Shown piece after piece: positions 8,011 to 16,693 of a DNA stretch of 59,173 nt (its first letter is position 1; every line of letters begins with the position of its first letter). Where the stretch lies: NCBI GenBank assembly GCA_964505305.1, contig CAZDHE010000002.1, forward strand, positions 1-59,173. The letters are read 5' to 3'. This stretch comes from JAXHLG01 sp964505305. GTDB taxonomy: Bacteria; Patescibacteriota; Minisyncoccia; Moranbacterales; DUUL01. The notes under the pieces were generated by a model, which saw only the letters and a program-made list of their open reading frames with translations, ran no database searches and had not been told where the DNA came from. The position numbers and the translations under genes were made by a program.

Positions 8011-8946
8011 TTATTCCTCTTCCAACTCAAAAGTCTTTTTTGATTTAAACTCATACTTTTCCCCATCCATATACTCAAATCTTATTTTGTAAGAATGCAA
8101 TAGATGCCGCGGGTATTTTAAATTATTCTCTTGAACAAGCTTATTAAAATACTTCTTGTCTCCCACTATCGGATGGCCGATAGAGTGCAAATGAATTCTA
8201 ATCTGATGCTTTCTTCCGGTTTTAAGCACAACTTCCAAAAGAGAAGAATCGCCGTATTCTTCCAAAACTTTATATTCAGTAATTGCTTCCTTGGGATTAA
8301 TAAGTTTTTCAGGTAAACAACTGGTGGCTTGCTTGGTTGGATCTTTGCGCGATCTGCCTATAAAACTTTCTATTTTTCCGCTTGTTTTTTTGAGTTTACC
8401 CCAAACCACGGCCCGATAAACTTTTTCCACTTTTCTGTCTTGAAAGAGGCTCTTAAAATATTGAAAGGCTTTTTGGTTTCTTGAGACAATCAAAAGCCCC
8501 GAGGTTTCTTTGTCTATCCGATGAACAATGCCCGGCCGCCAGGAATTCTCTCCAACACCCTTTATCTCCGGATAATAATACAACAAGCTTTCCGCCAAGG
8601 TGCCGAACCTCTCCTGCGGGCAGGGATGAGTGCTAATGCCAGCCGGCTTCTCTACAACCAAAAAATCAGGATGTTCATATATTAAATTAAATAATTTTTC
8701 TTTTTGCGGCTTAACCTCCACTTCTTCAACTTCCACTTCTCTTAACTCATCGCCAAAGGTCACCTCATCCCCTGTCTTCAGCTGATAGTCGGGCTTCACC
8801 TGCTTGCCATTAACCAAAATGTCGCCAGTCTTAATTTTATCTTGAAAAAACCGGCGTGATCGGCCGGCATCTCGAGCTTGGAAATATTCGGTAACAAACT
8901 TATCCAAGCGACTTTTTAATTCTTGACTATAGATAATTCTTTGCAT
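8011..8946 (-). CDS. RluD-family 23S rRNA pseudouridine synthase
   Basis: Converts specific uridines in large-subunit rRNA to pseudouridine. The 311 residues begin with an S4 RNA-binding domain (about 11-70: SRLDKFVTE ... GDILVNGK). The RluA/RluD catalytic domain follows, with the motif HRIDKETSGLLI placing the catalytic aspartate at about residue 145. ERFGTLAE and the KTGRKHQIRIHL-S-GHPI-GD motif near the C-terminus are family hallmarks. The exact target site cannot be decided between RluD- and RluC-like enzymes. tRNA-Leu(UAG) lies upstream. Confidence 0.93.
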   Translation of the reverse strand: MQRIIYSQELKSRLDKFVTEYFQARDAGRSRRFFQDKIKTGDILVNGKQVKPDYQLKTGDEVTFGDELREVEVEEVEVKPQKEKLFNLIYEHPDFLVVEKPAGISTHPCPQERFGTLAESLLYYYPEIKGVGENSWRPGIVHRIDKETSGLLIVSRNQKAFQYFKSLFQDRKVEKVYRAVVWGKLKKTSGKIESFIGRSRKDPTKQATSCLPEKLINPKEAITEYKVLEEYGDSSLLEVVLKTGRKHQIRIHLHSIGHPIVGDKKYFNKLVQENNLKYPRHLLHSYKIRFEYMDGEKYEFKSKKTFELEEE

Positions 8947-9053
8947 AAATAAATCTAACTAAACAATCATAAGACATGAAGTCCGATTTATTGAGGGAGG
9001 TGGTGGCGACGATAAATTTAATTTTGGTCTTTAAAACCAAATTAATTTTGTTG

Positions 9054-9136
9054 TGCCGGGGAGAGGACTCGAACCTCCACGGGACTATCCCACATGCTCC
9101 TAAGGCATGCGTGTCTACCAATTTCACCACCCCGGC
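9054..9136 (-). tRNA. tRNA-Leu (anticodon UAG)
   Basis: The acceptor stem GCCGGGG/CCCCGGC is perfect. The anticodon arm is CATGC-CTTAGGA-GCATG, giving UAG. The variable arm is GGGA-TAG-TCCC and the T-arm contains TTCGAGT. CCA is not encoded. Short frames here are tRNA read-through artefacts. Confidence 0.95.
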
Positions 9137-9195
9137 TTTTGTTGAAAATTCAAAAATTAAACACTCTTGCTCTACAGTCTGAGAAACCTACTCCC

Positions 9196-11730
9196 TCAAT
9201 TCTCAGCCTGTTGATTAGAATCTTCCTTGAAATCAGTTTTCACTTTAATAGAATCTTCATCTGTTCCTCCATAATCATCATAGACTTTGGCTCTTAATTC
9301 AACTTCTTTACCATTTTTATCCGAAGGAATTTCAATTTCAAGATCAAAAGGCTTACTCTTGCTTTCTTTGACTTTCTGGCCATCTAAATAAAGCTCAACT
9401 TTTTCCGGGGAAGCTTCTCCTCCGGAAAGAAGAGTTTTAACATTTACTGAAGACTGTGTCAAGGTATCGCCATTATTGGGATTTTTAATGGCAATTCGGA
9501 CAAGCATATTTTTAAAATAATCCTCTTTACAGTCTTTATTCGGAATTTCCCACTGTTCTTCATCGTCATCTTCTTCCTCCAGCCAATCTCTAACGGCGTC
9601 TTCCCAATTTTCAAACTGCGAGTCTTTTTTTGGCTTTTTAGGCTTGTCACCGAGAGGGTCATCTTTATCCACATAATAAAGTATGGAATGAGCATTGTAA
9701 AAAGTTTTTTCTTCTTTTAACTTGCTCGGGCAATTGCTATTGGCTAAACAAAATTTATCTTTTTCATATTCACACACTTCCAGCTCTTGCTCGACTTCTA
9801 AATCGCCGTCTATCACATCCTTACCCGTCTTTTCCAGCTCTTCAGGTTCCTCAAATTCTTCCTTTTTGGTATTTTCAAGAATTTCCTTGAAAAAAGAGTT
9901 CCAAATCGGACCTGCCGTTTGGGAACCGCTGGAACCCGGTTTCATTTTGGTATTGTCATTATTACCGGCCCATACCCCCACCGCCAAAGAAGGAGTAGCC
10001 CCCAAAAGCCAGCCATCTCTATATTCATTAGTGGTTCCCGTTTTGGCCATAATTTGTCTGCCGGGAATATTTAAATTATTACTCTCCCCGAATAAAGGTT
10101 CTCTTAATTTATTATCTGATAAAATATCGGCCATTTGTAGAGCGGTTTGCTTAGATAAAACTTCCTCGCCTTCTTTTTCTTCATACTCCTTAATCAACTC
10201 CCCGGAAGCGTCTTCTATTCTCAGAATAGAGCTTTTCTCTTGTTTTTTGCCTTCATTAGCAAAAACGGAAAAAGCGGCTACGTGATTTAGAAGCTTGACT
10301 TCTCCCCCTCCCAAAACTAAAGATAAACCGTATCTATCCGGATAATTCAAACCCTCAATCCCCATCGACTTGGCAAGTTCAATAGATTTGTCCACTCCGG
10401 CTAAATAAAGGGTTTTTACCGCCGGAATATTTAAAGAAGTAGCTAATGCATCCTCCATCTGCACCGGTCCCTGAAACCCTCCATTGTAATTTTGAGGAAT
10501 ATACTCATCCTCTCCATCAGTTGAGAAATCGGTTTCCACATCGAATAACTTAGTTTTTCTGGTGTAACCCAATTCAAAGGCCTCAGCATAAACATAAGGT
10601 TTAAAAGAAGAACCGGGCTGGCGAGGCCTGAGAGCGACATTAACATTGCCGTCTATTTCATCATCAAAATAATCCATAGATCCCACCATAGCTAAAATTT
10701 GACCGTTTTGAGGATTTATAGCTACCAAAGAAGCATTTGAAAAGCCATAATCTTCCCCTAATTCTTCAACTTTCTCTCTAACTACTTCTTCTGCTTTTTG
10801 TTGGTAATTCCAGTCCAGAGTAGTTCTAACCCTTAAACCCTCTTTCTGCATTTCTTCTTCACCAAATTCCTCAACTAATTGCTCTTTAACATGCATTACA
10901 AAATGAGGAGCTTGAATATTGTCCTTAACCGGATCAATCTTTGCCAATATGTCAACCTTTTGAGCCTCTTCTTTTTGCTCTTTGGTGATATAACCAAGCT
11001 CATGCATTTTATTCAAAGCGTGCTCCCATCGAATCAGTAAAGAGTCCGTATTGGAACCCAAAGGAGAATAGTAAGTGGGAGCCTTTGGTAAAGAAGCCAA
11101 CAAAGCGGATTCAGCTAAAGTAAGTTCCCTGGCCGGCTTACTAAAAAAGGTTTGGGAAGCCGCCTCGATTCCATAAGCATTAGACCCGTATGGAATTTCA
11201 TTTAAATACATTTGCAAAATTTCGTCTTTGGAAAACTTTTGCTCAATTTCCAATGCCAATATAACTTCCTTGATTTTTCTGGAAATCCTTTTTTCTGAAG
11301 TTAAAATAGAATTCTTCACAAATTGCTGGGTAATGGTAGAGCCTCCTTCCGCCGCCCTTCTTTGCATAACATCCTTCACGGCAGCCCTGGCTATTCCCCT
11401 AAAATCAATGCCGTGATGATCATAAAATTCTTGATCTTCGATTGCAATAGTGGCATATTTAACCGAATCGGGGATTTGATCCATTGGAATGAGAGTTCTA
11501 TTTTCTTCCCCATGAATCTCATAAAGCAAGTGCTGACCTGTTCTATCATATATCTTAGTGGATTCGCTCACTATTCTTTTGTTAATTTTACCCGGATCAG
11601 GCAGATCTTTCATATAATAAATAAACAAACCGGCCACGGAAACCGCGCCCAACAAAAACAAAACCAGTAAAACTTTTAAAGTTTTTTTGGTAAAAAATTT
11701 TTGGTAAATTTTTCTAAAAAATTCTTTCAT
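9196..11730 (-). CDS. Class A penicillin-binding protein (PBP1A-like)
   Basis: Bifunctional peptidoglycan polymerase/crosslinker. One transmembrane helix (about 18-40) is followed by a GT51 transglycosylase domain with EDQEFYDHHG (catalytic Glu about 98), GGSTITQQ and the LNEIPYG motif. The transpeptidase domain has SSFK (about 374-377), SLN (432-434) and KTGTT (563-567). I chose the ATG at 11730 over the TTG three codons earlier. The C-terminus is extended by about 200 residues: an acidic stretch with four cysteines, then an Ig-like beta-domain (NPNNGDTL ... VELYLDGQKV ... VYDDYGGTDED) that probably binds cell-wall or surface partners. Confidence 0.95.
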   Translation of the reverse strand: MKEFFRKIYQKFFTKKTLKVLLVLFLLGAVSVAGLFIYYMKDLPDPGKINKRIVSESTKIYDRTGQHLLYEIHGEENRTLIPMDQIPDSVKYATIAIEDQEFYDHHGIDFRGIARAAVKDVMQRRAAEGGSTITQQFVKNSILTSEKRISRKIKEVILALEIEQKFSKDEILQMYLNEIPYGSNAYGIEAASQTFFSKPARELTLAESALLASLPKAPTYYSPLGSNTDSLLIRWEHALNKMHELGYITKEQKEEAQKVDILAKIDPVKDNIQAPHFVMHVKEQLVEEFGEEEMQKEGLRVRTTLDWNYQQKAEEVVREKVEELGEDYGFSNASLVAINPQNGQILAMVGSMDYFDDEIDGNVNVALRPRQPGSSFKPYVYAEAFELGYTRKTKLFDVETDFSTDGEDEYIPQNYNGGFQGPVQMEDALATSLNIPAVKTLYLAGVDKSIELAKSMGIEGLNYPDRYGLSLVLGGGEVKLLNHVAAFSVFANEGKKQEKSSILRIEDASGELIKEYEEKEGEEVLSKQTALQMADILSDNKLREPLFGESNNLNIPGRQIMAKTGTTNEYRDGWLLGATPSLAVGVWAGNNDNTKMKPGSSGSQTAGPIWNSFFKEILENTKKEEFEEPEELEKTGKDVIDGDLEVEQELEVCEYEKDKFCLANSNCPSKLKEEKTFYNAHSILYYVDKDDPLGDKPKKPKKDSQFENWEDAVRDWLEEEDDDEEQWEIPNKDCKEDYFKNMLVRIAIKNPNNGDTLTQSSVNVKTLLSGGEASPEKVELYLDGQKVKESKSKPFDLEIEIPSDKNGKEVELRAKVYDDYGGTDEDSIKVKTDFKEDSNQQAEN

Positions 11731-11941
11731 TGTAAGCAATTATCTATTAATTAAGATCTAATAATTCCGAGGAATAGGGATGAAAAAGAGGAAATTTATA
11801 TTTTTAAAACGATCTGAAATCCGAAACCCTCTAAACAAAGATTATCTTACTTTATTCGCGATATTCCAGATGAAATAATCTCAGAAGCAGCAAATCCCGA
11901 GAAAGCCCGATCGATAGTCCCTCCTGCTTATCCCAAGAGAG

Positions 11942-12838
11942 CTAAAAGTGAGACTTTATTAAATTAAAAAATGAAAGAGAGACATCTTTTCGGGCTTCAT
12001 TAAAAGCATTTTCATACATACCGGGAAAATTGTTTTCATCAACTAAAATATAACCTTCATCAGTCTTAATAAAATCAAAACCGGCAATCTCAGCTTTCAG
12101 ATAGGAAGCGGCTTTTTCGGCTATTGACTTAATCGGAGAAGGATCTACATAATAAGCTCCGCCTCCCTTAGCATCTGGATCATAAACTTTCCAATCAGCA
12201 AATTTATCTTCTTTTTTTCTATAACCATAAGCCACTTCTTTGTTTATAACAGTAGTGCTAATCCATTCTCTCGCATCATTAGGATAAAATTTCTCGATAA
12301 AAATCTTCTCTTGTTTATTCTTTGCTTTCATAATACCTGCCAAGTCCCTAAGCGTCTCAAAATCATTTATTTTTACAATTCCTCTGCCAAAACTGCCTTT
12401 CTGAGGCTTCACCAAAACCGTCTTCCAATCTTTTAAAACTTTTTTCATTGCGTTAAAGTCCATAGAATCTATCAAGGCAAATTTGGGTAGGGGTAAGTTA
12501 TGTTTTTGCAAATAACTATGGGCCAAGAATTTATCCTGAATCACCTGAAACGATTCGGGGTTCTTAATCACCTTAAATTCTTGAGAAAAAGCTTTTAACA
12601 AATTCAAGTTTTTCATTATTCCCCTGTTGTACCAAAAAAATATATCGGGCTTTTCAATCGGATTTCCATTCTTGAATAAATTGCCCTCAATCAGAGAAAT
12701 GTTCTCCAAATCGATATTTCCCAGAAATTCTACTTGTTCATCTTCCTTTAAGAGTCTTTCCAATTTTTTAATTTCCAAAGAACTTAAAAAACCTTTATTT
12801 TCATCTTTGGAAGAAACGCTCAATAAAACCTTTTTCAT
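11942..12838 (-). CDS. RimK-like ATP-grasp ligase (third of cluster)
   Basis: 298 residues with the ATP-grasp layout: an N-terminal Rossmann-like part, then a nucleotide-binding core with VLVKPQKGSFGRGIV (phosphate-binding glycine loop, about 140-155), IFIEKF (adenine hinge) and DENNFPGM (metal-binding Glu/Asn, about 266-273). RimK-type enzymes join an acylphosphate to an amine, for example adding amino acids to a peptide or protein. The substrate is unknown. The gene follows the 479-residue ATP-grasp gene by 28 nt on the same strand, so they are probably cotranscribed. Confidence 0.8.
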   Translation of the reverse strand: MKKVLLSVSSKDENKGFLSSLEIKKLERLLKEDEQVEFLGNIDLENISLIEGNLFKNGNPIEKPDIFFWYNRGIMKNLNLLKAFSQEFKVIKNPESFQVIQDKFLAHSYLQKHNLPLPKFALIDSMDFNAMKKVLKDWKTVLVKPQKGSFGRGIVKINDFETLRDLAGIMKAKNKQEKIFIEKFYPNDAREWISTTVINKEVAYGYRKKEDKFADWKVYDPDAKGGGAYYVDPSPIKSIAEKAASYLKAEIAGFDFIKTDEGYILVDENNFPGMYENAFNEARKDVSLSFFNLIKSHF

Positions 12839-12866
12839 CTTAAAAGTTAATGCTTTACAAAATGAA

Positions 12867-14306
12867 TCAAATAGGGGTTGCCGCTTCCTTTATGTGCTCC
12901 TGAACAGCAAGAACTACTCTTTCACCCCAATGATTCAATTTTTTTCCCTTTTCTGTGGAAATGCTTCGCTTAGCCATTATTTTCAACAATTTCTTATTTT
13001 TTTTAACAAACCAACCCTCAACCGGAACTCCGTCGGTTAAAATAAACTCTTCTTTTGAGTTAACAATATCTGATAATTCAAATCCGGAGCGCAAAAAACA
13101 CAACTTTCCTTCTTTTTCAATCTTGTATACCCCCGCTCTCAAGCTTTTATTAAAAATAATATCCTTACCCAAAAAGTTGAACAACAGTAAGTGAGAACCT
13201 TTATAACCTTCCCTGCCTTCACAAGCCTTTCTATCCTTTATAGAATACTCTATATCCAAACATTCCAAAAGATGAAATGCCGCCAAGGGAACTTCCTTGT
13301 TCTGAACTTGAAGCTGAACTTGAGTCGGAAACGTACCCAAAATTCTCGGATTCATTTCAACCGGTATTATTTTATCACTTTTTTGATCCCAAATAAAGTC
13401 AATGCCAAATATCCCCTTATAACCTTCTTTTCTTAATAAATTTCCAATCTTCTCAGCCATTTCTCTTGAATCTTCAATCAAGTAACCCGGGAGACTCTTG
13501 GCCAACCCCCAGTCATGACCGCAAAAAACCCCTTGGGCATTGTTTTTTTCTTTTATAACTTCTTTTATGTCAATTAACTGAAATTGCGGATTTAAAACCA
13601 ACACCCCTTCTTTGCCGGTAACACAAGCGGTAATACTTAAAACAGGTCCTTCGCAAAAATCAGAAACCACTAATTCGCTATCTTTGTCGATTTCCGGCAA
13701 CCTCTCCTTAATACGAGTTTCCATCTGATTTATTTGGCTATAATCAAAAAAGAAAGTTCCTTTTCCGCCGCCCTCTTCTTCCAAAACTTGAATTACGATT
13801 TTCTTTTCTCTAAAAAGGTCTTTCTTCTTTTTATTTAAATCGCCGTATTTAATGCAAACAATATTCCTATCTAAACCGCACCGCTCAAGAAGTTTATAAA
13901 AATTTATTTTATTGCTATATTTCTCAAACAAGGAAAGAGGTGTTGATGCTAATGTCCAATTATTTTCTTTACAAATATCTTTTTTCCGCTTGCTCGGACG
14001 CATAGTATAAATGGCAACCTTTTTTTTACTGGAGCTTTTTCTAATATGATCGGCCACTTTATTTTGAGAAAGAATGTTTTCCGGTTTTTTGGATTGGACA
14101 TCCGTTGGCATTGAAAAAAAACTTAGTTTAATTTTCTCTTTCACGGCTTCAAATTCACCGGTTTTATTGGAACAAATCAACTCGAGGTCTTCCACAAAAT
14201 AATAAGCCTCGCTTCTGGTAAACGGCAATCCACCAACCCCGAAAATTTTATAATTATTATTTTTAATAAGGTTTTTAACATCCTCAATGTTTTCAATTAT
14301 GTTCAT
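12867..14306 (-). CDS. ATP-grasp carboxylate-amine ligase (second of cluster)
   Basis: A 479-residue protein with a CarB/biotin-carboxylase-like ATP-grasp core. It has IVIQVLEEEGGGKGTFFF (glycine loop, about 171-188), LVVSDFCEG (hinge) and GIFGIDFIWD ... IPVEMNPRILGTFP with the metal-binding E-M-N triad (about 318-330). The N-terminal ~100 residues look like a pre-ATP-grasp domain. The C-terminal ~120 residues have no recognised motif. It is probably a ligase making an amide or peptide bond; the substrate is unknown. It lies between the retropepsin-fused ligase and a RimK-like ligase. Confidence 0.8.
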   Translation of the reverse strand: MNIIENIEDVKNLIKNNNYKIFGVGGLPFTRSEAYYFVEDLELICSNKTGEFEAVKEKIKLSFFSMPTDVQSKKPENILSQNKVADHIRKSSSKKKVAIYTMRPSKRKKDICKENNWTLASTPLSLFEKYSNKINFYKLLERCGLDRNIVCIKYGDLNKKKKDLFREKKIVIQVLEEEGGGKGTFFFDYSQINQMETRIKERLPEIDKDSELVVSDFCEGPVLSITACVTGKEGVLVLNPQFQLIDIKEVIKEKNNAQGVFCGHDWGLAKSLPGYLIEDSREMAEKIGNLLRKEGYKGIFGIDFIWDQKSDKIIPVEMNPRILGTFPTQVQLQVQNKEVPLAAFHLLECLDIEYSIKDRKACEGREGYKGSHLLLFNFLGKDIIFNKSLRAGVYKIEKEGKLCFLRSGFELSDIVNSKEEFILTDGVPVEGWFVKKNKKLLKIMAKRSISTEKGKKLNHWGERVVLAVQEHIKEAATPI

Positions 14307-14529
14307 ATCTCTTATTTATTTAAGAGCTAATAGGCTCTGCTGGTAACAAAAAATCAAGGCAAAAAGAGTAAAATTATTCACATTTTTAAGCAATACAAGC
14401 TCAAGAAAAATCCGAGTGAAAAACTCAAAACTCTCCGGGTGAAAATTACTTGCTTCATTTATGGGCTTTAATTGAAATAATTTCTCAGAGGAAGTAGTGG
14501 TTCCCGATTTATCAAGATTAATCAACTCC

Positions 14530-15933
14530 TTATTTAATTTCAACTAAAAACTTTTTGAGATCTTTTCTGCCAATTAAAACAGGGTATTTTAACTCGCTTC
14601 TCTCTACTAAATTAGCTACAGAAGTTATCTTCTCTTCATCCATCATAAATTTTATTTTAACCTTTGGACGAATCGTTACTCCACTTGAAGAATAAACCGC
14701 TGAGATATCCGCCAGCCCTTCAATTTTGTTTAAATATTTTCTTTTCAACTCTTCCTCTATTTGTTTCACATCTTTCCTGGAAAAATTTTCCGGTTTTTCT
14801 ATTTTTTTGAATTCTTCTAACAACTTTCCAAATCCCATCTTTTTAGCTATTTTCGTATCAATAGAAGTAGAATAAGCTCCCGTATCTATCCTGGCTTCCG
14901 TTTCAATTTCCTCCTCATCCCGACCAAACAATTTAATCTTCTCCGTCGTGCCAATTATCTTCTTTCCGGAAAGTTCTTCCATTTCTTCTTCAATTTCACC
15001 ACCAAATAAGTTTTTGGCCAATTTAATTCCGTGCTTGGCGGACTTAACCTTAAGCCCCTCCACACGATTTAAACGACTCAACAATCCCTCTAAGTTAGCA
15101 ATTTGAATAGACAATCCCGGACGCGCATTCAATTCTAAAAAAACCGGGCCCTGCTCCCTGTCAATAGCAACATCCGCTCCCAGAAATCCGAGACCGGAAG
15201 CCTTTTGAGCTTTAATAGCCAACTCCAAAATTTGATCCCAAAAAGGAATTTTGATTCCGCTCAGGGCCAACCTGGAGTCGGGAAGATACTCCAAATACTT
15301 AGATTTACCCTGAATAGCCGAAGTGGTGGTACCGGTTGCCATATCAATTCCACAGCCGATCCCCCCTAATTGCAAATTAGCTTTCCCTCCGGATTCTTTA
15401 GTGGCCAGCCTAAGCATTGCCATAACCGGGACATTGTTGTAAACGATCACTCGAATATCCGGCACTCCTTTGTAGGAATAAGGCTTAAAAACCTTAGGCA
15501 GCTTAACCCTTTCTTCGAAAAAAGCAAAATCCGGAATATTGGTTCTGGAAAAAGATCCATCCAAGATGTTGCGAATTTGAATCTTTAAATCGTCTTCGGT
15601 AACCGGAGTCCTATCTGCTTTAACCCAAATATTTTCTTTTCCCTTTTTTTTGCCGTAAACCACTAAAATCCCCTCTCCCCCCAATCCTAAATTGGGTTTC
15701 AAGACAAAACTTTTGGGAAGGGTGGAGAAATCAAAATTATCCAGGTCCTGCCTAGTTTTTATTTTAGCTATTAATTTAGGGACGGGAATATCATTTTTTT
15801 TCAAAATCAATTTGCTTCTGAGTTTATCATCTGCCAACTTCTTAGCTTTTCTAAGGTTGTTAGACCTGATAAAACGCAAATTTCGAGAATTCATCCCGAG
15901 TATTTCCCTGCTTTTCTTGTAAGTATTAAGCAT
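14530..15933 (-). CDS. Alpha-L-glutamate ligase-like ATP-grasp fused to retropepsin-like domain
   Basis: A 467-residue fusion. Residues about 45-295 form a RimK-related ATP-grasp domain with KPNLGLGGEGI (79-89), an RVIVYNNVPVMAMLRL strand, LGADVAID and FLELNARPGLSIQI (266-278, metal ligands). Residues about 328-467 match the RimB/retropepsin-like (PF05618-type) domain, with the aspartic-protease motif IDTGAYSTS at 349-357 and LIGRKDL near the end. In proteobacteria the ligase and retropepsin are normally separate neighbours; here they are one chain. Its start overlaps the stop of the 7TM gene by 8 nt, which indicates translational coupling. Predicted role: an ATP-dependent amino-acid ligase paired with a protease for a modified peptide. 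The substrate is not identifiable here. Confidence 0.85.
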   Translation of the reverse strand: MLNTYKKSREILGMNSRNLRFIRSNNLRKAKKLADDKLRSKLILKKNDIPVPKLIAKIKTRQDLDNFDFSTLPKSFVLKPNLGLGGEGILVVYGKKKGKENIWVKADRTPVTEDDLKIQIRNILDGSFSRTNIPDFAFFEERVKLPKVFKPYSYKGVPDIRVIVYNNVPVMAMLRLATKESGGKANLQLGGIGCGIDMATGTTTSAIQGKSKYLEYLPDSRLALSGIKIPFWDQILELAIKAQKASGLGFLGADVAIDREQGPVFLELNARPGLSIQIANLEGLLSRLNRVEGLKVKSAKHGIKLAKNLFGGEIEEEMEELSGKKIIGTTEKIKLFGRDEEEIETEARIDTGAYSTSIDTKIAKKMGFGKLLEEFKKIEKPENFSRKDVKQIEEELKRKYLNKIEGLADISAVYSSSGVTIRPKVKIKFMMDEEKITSVANLVERSELKYPVLIGRKDLKKFLVEIK

Positions 15934-16597
15934 TTTTTATTATTTTTTTAAAACGGATGTATTCAGAAAGCCTTAAACCGGTCCACTTTCCGAGTAAAAT
16001 ATTAATTCCTATGGCCGCAAAAACCATCCAGGGATATTGCTGCAGTAAAAATATCAATGCCGACCAACTGGCCACAAAATAACCAAAAATGGAGATAACT
16101 AAAGTTTCCAAAGACAAGAATATGGCTGTTTTATTTCCCTTTTCAATCTGAACCGCCACAAACTTTTCCACCAAAGTTATCATTATTAAAATTGGAAAAA
16201 TGGAAACACTGGCTAATCCGGTCCTTTGAAAAACCCCTCCGATAGTGAGCATTAAAAGAGTTGATAAAGCTACAATGGATATAACTATTGCTACCCGGGG
16301 CAAATACAAAAGCCTGAATTGTTTCAAAACTATTCGGGCCAAAGTCCCCACTATGATAACTGTGGCAAAAATGGAAATTCCATACCTAATCCCTCCCCAG
16401 AAATCCCCGGAATCGGATTTTATAGCCAAAAAAGCAAAAATTATCAAAGCCGGAGTATAGATGCCAAAAGCCTTAATTCCGATAACCTGCCGAAAAAAAG
16501 CAATAATCATCACTACTACGGGTAACATTAAAATCAAAGTAACAGTACTCAAGGGAACTCCCTGGGAAATGGCGAATTCTACAAAATCACTATACAT
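15926..16597 (-). CDS. Stand-alone 7TM protein of the transglutaminase-associated family
   Basis: 223 residues with about seven hydrophobic helices. Segments IKAFGIYTPALI and LPRVAIVISIVALSTLLML, followed by FP-LIMITLVEKFVA, match the 7TM family (PF14402-type) usually found fused to an inactive transglutaminase next to RimK-like and retropepsin genes. The transglutaminase part is missing: the protein starts directly with the membrane region. It overlaps the ligase-retropepsin gene by 8 nt. It probably anchors or channels the substrate of the cluster. Confidence 0.75.
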   Translation of the reverse strand: MYSDFVEFAISQGVPLSTVTLILMLPVVVMIIAFFRQVIGIKAFGIYTPALIIFAFLAIKSDSGDFWGGIRYGISIFATVIIVGTLARIVLKQFRLLYLPRVAIVISIVALSTLLMLTIGGVFQRTGLASVSIFPILIMITLVEKFVAVQIEKGNKTAIFLSLETLVISIFGYFVASWSALIFLLQQYPWMVFAAIGINILLGKWTGLRLSEYIRFKKIIKNA

Positions 16598-16693
16598 ATT
16601 GGCAATTTATTTTTTATAAAAAACTTAAACAGGCCCGCTTTTAGAATACAATCGTTTAGAATCACTGTCAATTTTAAAAACAATTTTGGTATT

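Noticed and set aside
8927..9130. 67-residue ORF starting MVKLVDTHALGACG
   Set aside because: It is the translation of the tRNA-Leu(UAG) gene, a common false ORF.
14316..14543. 75-residue frame between two ATP-grasp genes, considered as a precursor peptide (contains TTTSSE)
   Set aside because: It starts only at TTG, overlaps the end of the ligase-retropepsin gene, has no clear ribosome site at that start and lacks a repeated core. Not enough to claim a substrate.
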